Shown: positions 1-8,636 of the stretch, piece by piece
Layout of the letters: each line of letters starts with the position of its first letter
How positions within the stretch are numbered: position 1 is the stretch's first letter
Assembly: GCA_965656535.1 (NCBI GenBank)
Contig: CBFHKX010000003.1
Span: 248,001 to 312,000 of the forward strand
DNA length: 64,000 bases
Reading direction: 5' to 3'
Source: Lishizhenia sp965656535
Lineage (GTDB): Bacteria; Bacteroidota; Bacteroidia; Flavobacteriales_D; Crocinitomicaceae
Made by a program: the position numbers and the translations under genes
The notes under the pieces: generated by a model
Told to the model about the DNA's origin: nothing
The model's input: the letters and a program-made list of their open reading frames with translations, nothing else
Databases searched by the model: none

Positions 1-378
1 TATTAATTTTTTAGTTGCGGTAATTTCTATGTCTTCTGTTATTTGAATGTCTTCTTGCACTAAAACAACTGACTTAACTCTAAAATTAGTGTTTGGTTTC
101 AGGTTTTCTATTTGAATGTATTTTGGTTCAAACCCAATGAACTCAAACTTTAAATAGTAAGCTCCAGATTTAATATTCTGAAGTTCAAATTTTCCGAACA
201 AATCTGTTTCTGTACCTTTCACAAATACAGAATCTGGGGTATAGAGAATACATTTGACAAAAATAAGTTCTTCTCCCAATTCATTTTTAACTTCTCCAAC
301 AATAGAAGCTCGTTTTTCTTGTGCGAAAGAATATGAAACAGCAGAAAGAAATAGAAGCAATAAAGTAATTATTCGCAT
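1..378 (-). CDS. Outer-membrane receptor-like protein, N-terminal part (runs off window)
   Basis: The first 126 residues are visible and the gene continues beyond base 1. A signal peptide (about residues 1-19, ending SFAQ) is followed by a carboxypeptidase-regulatory-like beta-sandwich at about 25-105, including the run TDLFGKFELQNIKSG. In Bacteroidota this domain usually precedes a TonB-dependent plug and barrel, or an outer-membrane beta-barrel. The start codon overlaps the stop of the MFS gene by one base (TAATG), so it is the last visible gene of the MarR-led run. The substrate cannot be told, and the barrel itself is outside the window. Confidence 0.75.
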   Translation of the reverse strand, partial: MRIITLLLLFLSAVSYSFAQEKRASIVGEVKNELGEELIFVKCILYTPDSVFVKGTETDLFGKFELQNIKSGAYYLKFEFIGFEPKYIQIENLKPNTNFRVKSVVLVQEDIQITEDIEITATKKLI

Positions 379-1568
379 TAATATTTTTGTTTGATTGTTT
401 TTAGAATAAAATAAGATAGAATACTGGTTGCTACACCAATGTAACCGACCCACTCAAAATTATAGTACACCAACGTACTTTCGTTTTGCACCACAATAAA
501 ACTACCAAGAAGTACAGCAATACCGCTAGATAGTTGTTGTAATGCAGACTGTACACTCATGAAACCACCTCTTTCGTAAGGAGCAGCTGTAGAAATTACA
601 ATGGCAGTTCCTGGAATTCCTCTTCCCATACTGAAAATAAAAAACAAGGAGGTAGCAATTAAAACTATCCATTTTGCTGTTGGTCCCATATTAGTTAACC
701 AAAGAATAGGAATACAGGAAATAAGCATGGTGATTAAAAATACCTTAATACGACCAAATTTATCTGCCAAATAGCCAATAATTGGTACGGTAAGAAAGGT
801 TGAAATTCCACCAAATAGGTAAATATATTTTAAATCTTGTTTACTAAAGCCCACGTTATTTTCTGCAAAGTCTGCTAGATAAGGAATTATAGCAAATTGC
901 CCAAATGAAATAGTACAGGTGAATAGCAGTGCTTTTAGCTGGTCGTTATTCTTTACAATACTTTTAAAAATATGATACGTTTTTCTACCTTCTTGCAGTT
1001 GCAAGTGTGCATTAATCTGAGGAAAGAATAAAACAATACAAATCAAAACAATAACACTAAACGCTACAATAGCGAAAAAAGGAATGTGCCAAGAGTAATC
1101 TAATCCGATAATAATACCCAAAGGAATTCCCAGCGCTGCAGCGGTTGCAAAACCTACCATTACAATTGCAGTTGCCTTTCCACGGTGCGCATTGTCTACC
1201 AAATCTCCAACCATGGCTAAAACAGTAGCAGTAATTACACCACCAAAAAAGCCTGCAAAAATTCTAGCGAAAACAAAAAAGGCATAATTATCTGCAATGC
1301 CACAGAAGTAAGATCCCACAATAAATAAACTATAAAGCGCTACTAAGAAGCGTTTTCTATCGAATTTATCTATAAAGAAGATACTTAGAATTCCTGCAAC
1401 AAAAGCAGCAAATAAATAAACAGAAATTGCAATTCCCCACTGGTTGTCGTCCATATTTAAATCTGCCTTAATGGTTGAAGCCAAAGGCATTAAAATCATG
1501 GATTCCAGTATATTGGTAAAGACAACTCCGGCTAATATTATCATCCAGAGGATTTGTTTTTTTGTCAT
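378..1568 (-). CDS. MFS transporter (drug-efflux-like)
   Basis: This 396-residue inner-membrane protein has about twelve hydrophobic helices and the major facilitator loop-2 motif between helices 2 and 3 (FFIDKFDRKRFL). A second copy of that motif appears as YLADKFGRIKVF in the C-terminal half. Length and layout fit proton-coupled MFS exporters of the DHA1 type, though the substrate is unknown. It starts one base after the FMN-reductase stop in a run headed by a MarR regulator and an OsmC protein. That context suggests export of an electrophile, oxidant or antimicrobial sensed by MarR (inference). Confidence 0.88.
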   Translation of the reverse strand: MTKKQILWMIILAGVVFTNILESMILMPLASTIKADLNMDDNQWGIAISVYLFAAFVAGILSIFFIDKFDRKRFLVALYSLFIVGSYFCGIADNYAFFVFARIFAGFFGGVITATVLAMVGDLVDNAHRGKATAIVMVGFATAAALGIPLGIIIGLDYSWHIPFFAIVAFSVIVLICIVLFFPQINAHLQLQEGRKTYHIFKSIVKNNDQLKALLFTCTISFGQFAIIPYLADFAENNVGFSKQDLKYIYLFGGISTFLTVPIIGYLADKFGRIKVFLITMLISCIPILWLTNMGPTAKWIVLIATSLFFIFSMGRGIPGTAIVISTAAPYERGGFMSVQSALQQLSSGIAVLLGSFIVVQNESTLVYYNFEWVGYIGVATSILSYFILKTIKQKY

Positions 1569-1569
1569 A

Positions 1570-2118
1570 TTACTTTAAAAGAGCATGTGTAAGCCATAAA
1601 AATTTATCTAGAAACACTTCTGTTTTCGTTTCAAAAGACTTTTCTAGTAAAGTTCCTTGCTCATTAAACAAGGTATCTACATTGGCAACCGAAAGAACAC
1701 GAGGAAGAACAATTCCACCATAATTCATGGCTTGCTGTCTTAAACTCAAACCTACACGCATTCCACCTAATTGTCCAGAAGAAACACTTACAATGCCAAA
1801 AGCTTTATCATTATATTCTTTGTAGTAATAATCCATTGTGTTTTTCAAAGAACCTGGCGCATCTCCATTGTATTCTGGGGAAACAATTATAAACGCGTCC
1901 GCATTATCTAGTAAGACGTGTCCGTTTTCCATTTCTTGTGTTGGATTTGGATGTTGATCAAACTTATACTCCATTAAAGGCAAGTTAAGTGCTTTAACGT
2001 CTAACACTTGCGCAGAAATAGTTTCTCTAAGATTTAATTGCTCTACAACATATTGAGCAACCGTATGCGATTTTCTCCCTTCTCGTGTGGTAGCTGAAAT
2101 TACAATAATGTTTGTCAT
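1570..2118 (-). CDS. NADPH-dependent FMN reductase family protein
   Basis: This 182-residue flavodoxin-fold protein belongs to the NADPH-dependent FMN reductase / azoreductase family. The N-terminal strand and phosphate-binding loop (VISATTREGRKSHTV) would hold the FMN phosphate. The SPEYNGDAPGSLKNTMD segment at about 80-96 is the family's signature around the isoalloxazine. It is cytoplasmic. It lies one base downstream of the OsmC gene and one base upstream of the MFS gene, so transcription with the MarR run is very likely. A role in quinone or other electrophile reduction is inferred from that context. Confidence 0.88.
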   Translation of the reverse strand: MTNIIVISATTREGRKSHTVAQYVVEQLNLRETISAQVLDVKALNLPLMEYKFDQHPNPTQEMENGHVLLDNADAFIIVSPEYNGDAPGSLKNTMDYYYKEYNDKAFGIVSVSSGQLGGMRVGLSLRQQAMNYGGIVLPRVLSVANVDTLFNEQGTLLEKSFETKTEVFLDKFLWLTHALLK

Positions 2119-2119
2119 A

Positions 2120-2506
2120 CTAAACTGTTTTAAATGTTACGCCCTGTTTCATGTATTTGGCTACCGGACAAAGCTCTGCTATATTCTTAATTCGCTGTAC
2201 TTTATCTTCATCTAAAGCTGATGTGATGTGAATGGATTGATTAATAACAAAGTCTTCTTTACGCGAAGTATCAAATTCCATATTAATTCTAATTTCATCT
2301 ACCTCCCAGCCTTTTCTGTCTACATACATTTTCATGGTCATTAACTTACAACCTGCCACAGAACTTAGAAACAAATCTTTCGGACTAGCAGCTTCGGCGT
2401 TTCCACCATCTGCTGGGTTTGCATCAGAAATAATCGTGTGATTATTAACAGAAAGTTCAACTTTATATTTTTCTTGCGTTTTTCCTTGAAGTGTTAGGTT
2501 TGCCAT
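2120..2506 (-). CDS. OsmC/Ohr family peroxiredoxin-like protein
   Basis: This 128-residue protein belongs to the OsmC/Ohr superfamily, whose members reduce organic hydroperoxides with two cysteines. Both cysteines are present: Cys53 in SSVAGCKLMT and Cys113 in ELCPVAKY. Length is slightly below the usual 135-145. The start codon overlaps the MarR stop by one base (TAATG), implying translational coupling. Pairing with a MarR regulator resembles OhrR-Ohr systems, though the regulator and protein are not close enough by eye to call it ohr itself. Confidence 0.88.
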   Translation of the reverse strand: MANLTLQGKTQEKYKVELSVNNHTIISDANPADGGNAEAASPKDLFLSSVAGCKLMTMKMYVDRKGWEVDEIRINMEFDTSRKEDFVINQSIHITSALDEDKVQRIKNIAELCPVAKYMKQGVTFKTV

Positions 2507-2949
2507 TATCCTCTTAATTTATCTAATAAATTACTTAATGTAGCAGCTTCGTTTTCTGAAAGGTTATCTGAAAAATTAACCTCTTCAAAAATGTCGTCAA
2601 TTTTAGACAATACTTTTAAACCAAGATCAGAGATTTTAAGGTAAACCACTCTTCTATCTTCTTCACATCTTGTTCTGGAAATGTACTCTTTCTCTACTAA
2701 CTTGTCAAATAAGCGTGTAGTATTTGGTGATTTCTCTATCATCCTATCTTTTACAATCTTAACGCTTATCTTTTCTTTTGCTCCACGTAAAATTCTTAGA
2801 ACATTAAATTGCGGTAAAGACAAACCAAATTGAGCTAAGTGCGAGTTATGCTGACTTGCAATCCAATTCGAGGTATATCTTAAATTTACTACTGCTCTGT
2901 GATTCTCGTTATTGAATCGCGATTTTATTACATCGTCAATTTTCATCAT
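2506..2949 (-). CDS. MarR family transcriptional regulator
   Basis: This 147-residue winged-helix regulator has a central HTH (about residues 45-85, including LPQFNVLRILRGAK and the recognition region EKSPNTTRLFDKL) and a wing around TRCEEDRRVVYLKISD. Dimerisation helices lie at both ends. Two ATG codons are adjacent (2949 and 2946). It is the first gene of the minus-strand run and is preceded by a perfect 14-bp palindrome, a plausible autoregulatory site. A cysteine occurs in the wing (RTRCEED), not at the OhrR N-terminal position, so oxidant sensing cannot be assumed. Confidence 0.9.
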   Translation of the reverse strand: MMKIDDVIKSRFNNENHRAVVNLRYTSNWIASQHNSHLAQFGLSLPQFNVLRILRGAKEKISVKIVKDRMIEKSPNTTRLFDKLVEKEYISRTRCEEDRRVVYLKISDLGLKVLSKIDDIFEEVNFSDNLSENEAATLSNLLDKLRG

Positions 2950-2950
2950 G

Positions 2951-2958
2951 CAAAAATA
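2951..2958 (-). promoter_or_regulatory. Candidate -7 promoter box of the MarR run
   Basis: On the minus strand this reads TATTTTTG and matches the Bacteroidota -7 consensus TAnnTTTG. It ends only one base before the first ATG, so the transcript would be leaderless or translation would use the second ATG. Confidence 0.4.
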
Positions 2959-2960
2959 TA

Positions 2961-2974
2961 ATTACCATGGTAAT
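2961..2974. promoter_or_regulatory. Candidate MarR operator (14-bp perfect palindrome)
   Basis: ATTACCATGGTAAT is a perfect inverted repeat 12 bases upstream of the MarR start codon, next to a TAttTTTG box. Dyads of this kind overlapping the promoter are typical MarR autorepression sites. The assignment is by position and symmetry only. Confidence 0.6.
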
Positions 2975-3100
2975 AAATACACTTTTACATAGATTTTTTT
3001 CTAAGATTGTCACCCTCAACCCTTCAACGCGCATCCATTTACGCTTATCTTTGATATCATCCGTACAAATTAAGGATGTGAAATAATTGGATACTTATTA

Positions 3101-3108
3101 TAAATTTG
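3101..3108 (+). promoter_or_regulatory. Candidate -7 promoter box of the kinase-regulator pair
   Basis: TAAATTTG matches TAnnTTTG and ends four bases before the kinase ATG. No convincing -33 element was seen. If used, the mRNA would begin at or next to the start codon. Confidence 0.45.
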
Positions 3109-3112
3109 TTTT

Positions 3113-4144
3113 ATGTGGAAAGGCAGTTGGCTTTATTGGATAGTGCAAACCGTAGGCTGGGGACTATTTGGTGCGTTTTTGTTCATGACCGTTTACATTT
3201 CTTCTGAAAACGGAATTTCTATTACAGATGTTTACAAAGTGTTAATTGGATTAAGTATTTCTATTGGTCTAAGTCACCTTCTCCGTTACATTTACATCAG
3301 ATTCAATTGGCTCAACAAAAAATTTCTACCTATACTACTCCGTGTATTAATGGCCTGTATAGTTTCTGCAAGTGTTTATTGTTTGAGTTATTGGTCTATA
3401 AAGTTTAGTTTTTTCTTCAAAGAATCCGACACTTACACCTATGGTAGTTTCTTTTACATGAGCTCAATTTATCTTATTATATTCTTGTTGTGGTCTATTT
3501 TATATGTAACCTATCACTTAGTTCAGAAATCAAGAAACCAAGAAATAGACAACTTACAGCTGGTAGCAAGTAACTCTGAAGTAGAATTGAAAAATTTGCG
3601 AGAACAACTAAATCCGCATTTTTTATTTAACTCGTTAAACAGTATTAGAGCTTTAATAGACATTGAACCAAAAATTGCAAAGAGCAGCGTAACCACACTT
3701 TCGAGCTTACTTAGAAGTTCTTTGCAAATGGGAAAAAACAACCTAGTAAGTTTGAATGCAGAACTTACGCTCTGTAAAGAATACTTAGAACTAGAAAAAA
3801 TACGTTTTGAAGAAAGATTAAACATCAATTGGAATATAGATGTGAAATCCAAATTTGAAGTTCCACCGTTTATTATACAAACACAAGTTGAAAATGCTAT
3901 TAAACATGGGATAAATAAACTAGAAAATGGCGGAGATATTTGTATAAAAGCGTTTGAAAAAGAAGGTGTTTTAACACTAAGAGTTGAAAATTCTGGCTTT
4001 TTAAATAGCGCTGCTACTAATGGAATAGGAATTGCAAATACAATGAGAAGATTACAAATACAGTTTAAAGAAAAAGCAAGTTTCTCTTTAAACCAACAAG
4101 GAAATAAAGTTATTTCTGAAATAATAATAGACTACACTATATGA
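3113..4144 (+). CDS. LytS/YehU-type sensor histidine kinase
   Basis: This 343-residue membrane kinase has four hydrophobic segments in residues 8-135 and then a short coiled linker. A His_kinase domain follows with the phospho-acceptor His169 in EQLNPHFLFNSLNS. The ATP-binding region has the N-box (VENAIKHG, about 259-266) and a G-rich segment NGIGIANTMRRL. No extracellular sensor domain is present, so sensing is probably by the membrane helices. Its stop overlaps the regulator start in ATGA (4141-4144), so the pair is translationally coupled. The stimulus is unknown. Confidence 0.92.
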   Translation: MWKGSWLYWIVQTVGWGLFGAFLFMTVYISSENGISITDVYKVLIGLSISIGLSHLLRYIYIRFNWLNKKFLPILLRVLMACIVSASVYCLSYWSIKFSFFFKESDTYTYGSFFYMSSIYLIIFLLWSILYVTYHLVQKSRNQEIDNLQLVASNSEVELKNLREQLNPHFLFNSLNSIRALIDIEPKIAKSSVTTLSSLLRSSLQMGKNNLVSLNAELTLCKEYLELEKIRFEERLNINWNIDVKSKFEVPPFIIQTQVENAIKHGINKLENGGDICIKAFEKEGVLTLRVENSGFLNSAATNGIGIANTMRRLQIQFKEKASFSLNQQGNKVISEIIIDYTI

Positions 4145-4872
4145 AAGCTTTAATAATTGACGATGAACGTTTGGCTCGTGCCGAAATGACTAGCTTACTC
4201 AACGAATTTAACGAAATTGAAATTGTAGGCGAAGCCAAAAATGCTACGCAGGCCGTTGAGCTAATTAAAGAATTAAAGCCCGACGTTATTTTTTGTGATG
4301 TTCAAATGCCCGGTGCTAGTGGGTTTGATATGCTTAAAGAGTTAGACGAAATACCACAAGTTGTTTTTGTTACTGCGTATGACGAGCACGCCATTAAAGC
4401 CTTTGAAATAAATGCTATTGATTATTTATTAAAACCAGTAGATCCCGAACGTTTAAAGGAAACAATAGACAAGCTAAACGAATCCGAAGACGATTTTTCA
4501 ACGAATATAGACCTTACTTCGAGAGCAGAAAGAAAACTAAACTATGAGGACAGAGTTTTTATTAAAGACGGTGAAAAGTGTTTTTACATACAGCTAGAAG
4601 AAATCCGCTATTTTGAAAGTAAAGGTAATTATGTAAAGGTTTACTTCAATAAGTCTAAACCTATGATTTTAAGGTCATTAAATAGTTTGGAAGATAGACT
4701 AAATCCTGAGCAGTTTTTTAGAGCTAACAGAAAATTCATTATCAACCTTTCTTGGATTACTCACATAGAAAATTGGTTTAATGGTGGTTTACAAGTTACC
4801 TTACGAGACGAAGAGAAGATAGAAATATCAAGAAGGCAAGCCATTAAGTTCAAAGATATAATGTCGCTCTAA
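4141..4872 (+). CDS. LytTR-family response regulator
   Basis: This 243-residue protein has an N-terminal receiver domain (1-120) with phospho-acceptor Asp53 (VIFCDVQMPG), acidic Asp7/Asp8 and conserved Lys in LLKPVDP. The C-terminal LytTR DNA-binding domain (about 138-240) includes IRYFESKGNYVKV and FFRANRKFIINL. It is the cognate partner of the overlapping upstream kinase. LytTR regulators bind paired direct repeats; I could not identify a target in the window. Confidence 0.93.
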   Translation: MKALIIDDERLARAEMTSLLNEFNEIEIVGEAKNATQAVELIKELKPDVIFCDVQMPGASGFDMLKELDEIPQVVFVTAYDEHAIKAFEINAIDYLLKPVDPERLKETIDKLNESEDDFSTNIDLTSRAERKLNYEDRVFIKDGEKCFYIQLEEIRYFESKGNYVKVYFNKSKPMILRSLNSLEDRLNPEQFFRANRKFIINLSWITHIENWFNGGLQVTLRDEEKIEISRRQAIKFKDIMSL

Positions 4873-4919
4873 TAGCACTACTTAGTAAGGTATATCGCTC
4901 AAATAAATACTTAATAACC

Positions 4920-5456
4920 ATGAAGTTAATTTCTCTACTGTGTATATTATTTGTTTCAACAGTTCATGGCCAAACAAAGTCAAACAACATAAAAAGTTTA
5001 GTTGATGCTGCCGAACAATTAAAGTGTGACTCAATACCTTTTGTTGATTTAAATAACATTGTAAACTCGAGTAAAAAGAACATTCAATTTACTACAAATA
5101 GTAGGTTTGGATTAATAGCAAAATATGACTTTGAGTATAAAGAAGTTTTCGGCAGTTTACCAAATACAAAATCATCAGATACACTAGCTGTGTGTTTAGA
5201 TAATACGGCAAACACTTATACTGAACCCCACTTATTATCTACGTTTGATTGTAGCACTACTTTAAAAATAGCTTCTACCAAAGAAATACCAAGTTCTTTA
5301 TTCTATGAACGAGGAGCCGACGGAAATTCCGTTTGGAGTGCTTACCAGGTAAATGATTTCCTAATTATTCGTTACGTGCACAATTACCCAAACGGCAACA
5401 TGACCACTTTTTCAAAAGAAACACGTTTTTACTTTAGAGCAAATAAAAACGATTAA
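4920..5456 (+). CDS. Secreted protein of unknown function
   Basis: I do not recognise this 178-residue protein. It begins with a clear signal peptide (MKLISLLCILFVSTVHGQ), so it is exported to the periplasm or outside, and it lacks a lipobox and a T9SS tail. It follows the response regulator by 47 bases and may be read through from it. At its 3' end it converges on the SUI1 gene: the two stop codons are both contained in the tetranucleotide TTAA at 5453-5456. Confidence 0.7.
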   Translation: MKLISLLCILFVSTVHGQTKSNNIKSLVDAAEQLKCDSIPFVDLNNIVNSSKKNIQFTTNSRFGLIAKYDFEYKEVFGSLPNTKSSDTLAVCLDNTANTYTEPHLLSTFDCSTTLKIASTKEIPSSLFYERGADGNSVWSAYQVNDFLIIRYVHNYPNGNMTTFSKETRFYFRANKND

Positions 5457-5800
5457 TTTCCTCCCTTTTTCTTAACAGAATAGCCTTCTTTCGTAAGAAT
5501 ATCGGCAACTTTATCCTTAAAAGCACCTTGCACCATAATTTCTCCATCTTTTGCAGTACCACCCACTCCACATTTACTTTTCAGTAACTTTCCGAGTTCC
5601 TTTAAATCTTCGTCTGTTCCAACAAAACCCTCTATCAAAGTTACCTCTTTGCCTTTTCTTTGTTTTCTATCTATAGAAACGTATAGTTTTTGTTGATTGG
5701 GTGCTAAGGTGTCTTGTACTTCATCTTCATCAAAGTCATACCCAAAATCTGGATTAGTACTGTATACTACGTCTACTCTTTTCTTCTTACTCTTACCCAT
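5453..5800 (-). CDS. SUI1/YciH family translation factor-like protein
   Basis: This 115-residue cytoplasmic protein has the SUI1/eIF1 fold, found in many bacteria as YciH. The core runs from about residue 35 to the end, with KEVTLIEGFVG, LKSKCGVGGTAKDGEIMVQG and the final DILTKEGYSVKK. The N-terminus is basic (MGKSKKKRVDV). An in-frame ATG at 5812 would add four residues. I chose 5800 because it overlaps the GDPD stop in TAATG, the coupling arrangement used elsewhere in this window. In E. coli YciH affects initiation fidelity; the role here is inferred. Confidence 0.9.
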   Translation of the reverse strand: MGKSKKKRVDVVYSTNPDFGYDFDEDEVQDTLAPNQQKLYVSIDRKQRKGKEVTLIEGFVGTDEDLKELGKLLKSKCGVGGTAKDGEIMVQGAFKDKVADILTKEGYSVKKKGGN

Positions 5801-6582
5801 TATTTCAAACAATTAATCGTTCGTTTTATATCATCTGTACTTAAAAAGCTTGGCTGCATAAGAATAGCTTTTTGTATTGATTTTGCAGCTCGTACATCAT
5901 AAATACCCACTAAAAAGTCGTTTTTTTTATAACTTTCTACAAAAGTAGCAGATATATTATTCAACCTCAACTCTACACCGTCAAAGTTATAAGTATCTAT
6001 TGCATTTACAGCATCTTGCTCTGAGTCTGCTACATAAAGAACAGTATAACCTGCTTGTTTAAATGGTTCGATGTATGCTTGAGAACTTACGGTAAAAAAC
6101 AGCTTTTCTGGAAGCGCAATACTTGACAAAGCAGAAATGTATCGGTTAACATTAATTATTTCTTGAGTACAACTGTTTAAATGCCGTATATCTAAAAAGT
6201 AAGTTTTATTATTTAAAAAGTTTACTTGATCTAAGGCTGCAATCTTTTCATTGTTTAGCGTTTTGTACTGTGTTGTGATTAAATCTGCTCTATTATAATC
6301 TCCAACACACCCTCCTTTATTGGTATTCTGATATAACTCCGTATTATGAAATAAAATTAATTGATCATCTGCCGATAGTTGTAAATCCAGTTCTACACCG
6401 TTGCATTTTGAGTGAGAAAAAGCATAGTTAATTGCTTCTAAGGTATTATCTTGAAATGGAACAGAAACATTGGCTAAACCAGAAGCAGCGTGTCCAATAA
6501 TTAAGATATCTTTTTGCTCTACTTTTCTGCAAGCAACTAATGTAATTAATAAGAAACAAAAGACACATAATCTACCAAGCAT
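5800..6582 (-). CDS. Glycerophosphodiester phosphodiesterase-like lipoprotein
   Basis: This 260-residue protein has a lipoprotein signal (lipobox LVAC, Cys18) followed by a GDPD/PI-PLC-type TIM barrel. GDPD landmarks are IIGHAASG (His31), DNTLEA, VELDLQL (Glu64, Asp66, the metal ligands) and LFHNTEL (His79). The arginine of the usual HRG motif is alanine and the HD pair is HN, so activity may differ or be lost. The longest frame starts at a TTG at 6594, but ATG 6582 is preferred because it begins the signal peptide. It overlaps the upstream gene by 11 bases. Confidence 0.82.
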   Translation of the reverse strand: MLGRLCVFCFLLITLVACRKVEQKDILIIGHAASGLANVSVPFQDNTLEAINYAFSHSKCNGVELDLQLSADDQLILFHNTELYQNTNKGGCVGDYNRADLITTQYKTLNNEKIAALDQVNFLNNKTYFLDIRHLNSCTQEIINVNRYISALSSIALPEKLFFTVSSQAYIEPFKQAGYTVLYVADSEQDAVNAIDTYNFDGVELRLNNISATFVESYKKNDFLVGIYDVRAAKSIQKAILMQPSFLSTDDIKRTINCLK

Positions 6583-7042
6583 AACGTAACCCAAGATTTA
6601 CTGTAACGGCGACATAATTTGAAGAAACCGACTGATTTTGAAACTTTCCCCAGCCTACACCTGTACTTTGAAAAAGGCAAATCCTGTCTCCCCAAGTCAG
6701 CACATAGCCTATTTGATGCTCAAAATACAAGTCTCTATTTTTTTCTACTTTTTGTTGCAAGAAGTTAAAAAAATAAGTTGGAGCAACACCTAAATTCTCT
6801 AAAATTTTAAGCCGATAACCCACATTGGTGCCAAATTCAACTATAGGAACACCAGTTGTAAAGAGTGAAATTAAACCTAAACCACTATAAACCCCAATGT
6901 CAAATGACTTATCAAGGGAATATGTATAGGTGAAACGAGTAAAAACATCAAACCGATTAACACTAGCACTTAGGCCAGCACTATGTTGAGAAAATGTAAA
7001 TCCTAGAGACAGGCAACACACAACAAAAGCAAGTTGTTTCAT
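6572..7042 (-). CDS. Small outer-membrane beta-barrel protein
   Basis: This 156-residue protein has a signal peptide (about 1-18) followed by alternating amphipathic strands rich in Tyr, Phe and Gly. It ends in LGLRYAW, where an aromatic C-terminal residue is typical of outer-membrane barrels. It is about the size of an eight-stranded OmpA/OmpX-like barrel. It begins directly after the DUF389 stop with no gap and overlaps the GDPD lipoprotein gene, so it sits mid-operon. Substrate or partner is unknown. Confidence 0.65.
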   Translation of the reverse strand: MKQLAFVVCCLSLGFTFSQHSAGLSASVNRFDVFTRFTYTYSLDKSFDIGVYSGLGLISLFTTGVPIVEFGTNVGYRLKILENLGVAPTYFFNFLQQKVEKNRDLYFEHQIGYVLTWGDRICLFQSTGVGWGKFQNQSVSSNYVAVTVNLGLRYAW

Positions 7043-8569
7043 TTAAAAATTGTACACTTTTATTCTGTAATTACTGTTTACATCTTGCCCTTCTAACTGT
7101 ATTTTAAGTTGTTTACCTATTTTCGTATTCTTCGCCTTTTTATCAGATAAAGAAAGAGAATCTTTGTATTGAACAGCTATTGCATAGACCGTATCCATAA
7201 TCGACTTACTTGCGCTTACACCTTGATAAACCTCCACAGCCTTAACCTCGGGATAATTTAACGCCAAATTTTTGAGTAGTGTTTCTACGTCAATTTCACT
7301 TCTTAGTTTTAAATCTAGTTCTAGCTGTGTTTTATCTAATTCAGCTTCAATACGCTTTAATTCATTTTCTTTTTCTTGAATAATGTCGTAACCCTTCCCA
7401 GAATCAGTTGCGGTTTGACTAGACAATTCATTTTTTAGTTCAGCCAACTTACTATCTACATCTTCTCCCTGAATAACAGTAAGAAATTTAGAATCTAAAC
7501 CATATTTATCCATTTTAGATTTCCATCTTAATACTGTAGCATCACTTACTACTTTATTGGTGAGAATTAATTCAATTTTACTTAAATCATCATCAAATAT
7601 TATTTTTTGTGTATGTCTTAATGTCGGATCATCCTCTACAACCTCTTTAATAAATGTGCGTGCGCTTTGATTAAAAATTGTTTCTTGAATTTTACCATAA
7701 AACAAATAAGCTGCTGGAATAATTACGAGAAAAATAAGCACATAAGATATCACTTTCACCTTTTTTTCAACCTTAGGATTGATAAAATTTCGTAAAGGAA
7801 ACTTAAGGTAACGAACCACGATTATTGTGGATAAACAGATAAATAAGGTGTTTAAAAAGAATAAGTAGAGCGCTCCAAAAAAGAAAGGCCAATTACCAGA
7901 AGCTAGTCCAAAACCTGCTGTACACAACGGAGGCATTAAAGCTGTTGCAATAGCAACTCCAGGAATCACAGTAGAGTTATCTCCTCTGCTGGCTGCAATA
8001 ATACCTGCTAGCCCGCCAAAAAAAGCAATAAACACATCCATTAAATTTGGACCTGTTCTACCTTCTAATTCAGGAGTAATTTCTGTAAGTGGTGAGATTA
8101 AAAAATACAGCCAAGCCGTAAGCAGAGAAATACCCACTGCAACACCAAAATTCTTTAACGATTCAAAAATGAGCTTAATATCATTTGTACCAACACCCAA
8201 ACCAACTCCACGAATTGGTCCCATTAACGGAGAGATAAGCATGGCACCAATAATAACGGCTACTGAATTGGTATTTAATCCAACAGATGCAACAATGATA
8301 GAACAAATAAGCACCCAAACATTTGGTCCGGTAAAGTTGATTCCCGACCTAATATTTTTGATGGTACCATCTACATCAGAACCGTCTTTAAAAGAAACTG
8401 TTTTTTTGAAAAAGGCAAAAATACCCTTTAAATTCTCGCGTATGCTTGGATTAAAATTAATACGAGTTGGATCACCTTCTATCGGATCATCAAATTTATT
8501 ATCGTTATTGTAAAGATGCTCAAACTGCTCACGCCTTTTCTCTTCTTCACTTTTTTCTTTGTCTTCCAT
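7043..8569 (-). CDS. DUF389 (TIGR00341-type) membrane protein
   Basis: This 508-residue inner-membrane protein has a DUF389 domain at about residues 75-230, with the conserved VAVIIGAMLISPLMGPI and STVIPGVAIATALMPPLC segments and about six to seven helices in all. A long, partly coiled C-terminal region follows (about 300-508, with a helix rich in Glu/Lys at about 390-425). The molecular role of DUF389 proteins is not established. It is the first gene of the four-gene minus-strand run ending in SUI1. Confidence 0.9.
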   Translation of the reverse strand: MEDKEKSEEEKRREQFEHLYNNDNKFDDPIEGDPTRINFNPSIRENLKGIFAFFKKTVSFKDGSDVDGTIKNIRSGINFTGPNVWVLICSIIVASVGLNTNSVAVIIGAMLISPLMGPIRGVGLGVGTNDIKLIFESLKNFGVAVGISLLTAWLYFLISPLTEITPELEGRTGPNLMDVFIAFFGGLAGIIAASRGDNSTVIPGVAIATALMPPLCTAGFGLASGNWPFFFGALYLFFLNTLFICLSTIIVVRYLKFPLRNFINPKVEKKVKVISYVLIFLVIIPAAYLFYGKIQETIFNQSARTFIKEVVEDDPTLRHTQKIIFDDDLSKIELILTNKVVSDATVLRWKSKMDKYGLDSKFLTVIQGEDVDSKLAELKNELSSQTATDSGKGYDIIQEKENELKRIEAELDKTQLELDLKLRSEIDVETLLKNLALNYPEVKAVEVYQGVSASKSIMDTVYAIAVQYKDSLSLSDKKAKNTKIGKQLKIQLEGQDVNSNYRIKVYNF

Positions 8570-8636
8570 ATTATTTTAATAAAGCCTACGAAAAGATAAA
8601 TATACCTTTTTGTTTGTATTTTTTTACTTGAAAATG

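Noticed and set aside
7823..7832. TGTGGATAA-type DnaA box
   Set aside because: A single copy inside the DUF389 coding sequence, with no cluster nearby; likely chance. The same applies to the copies near 24845 and 58398.
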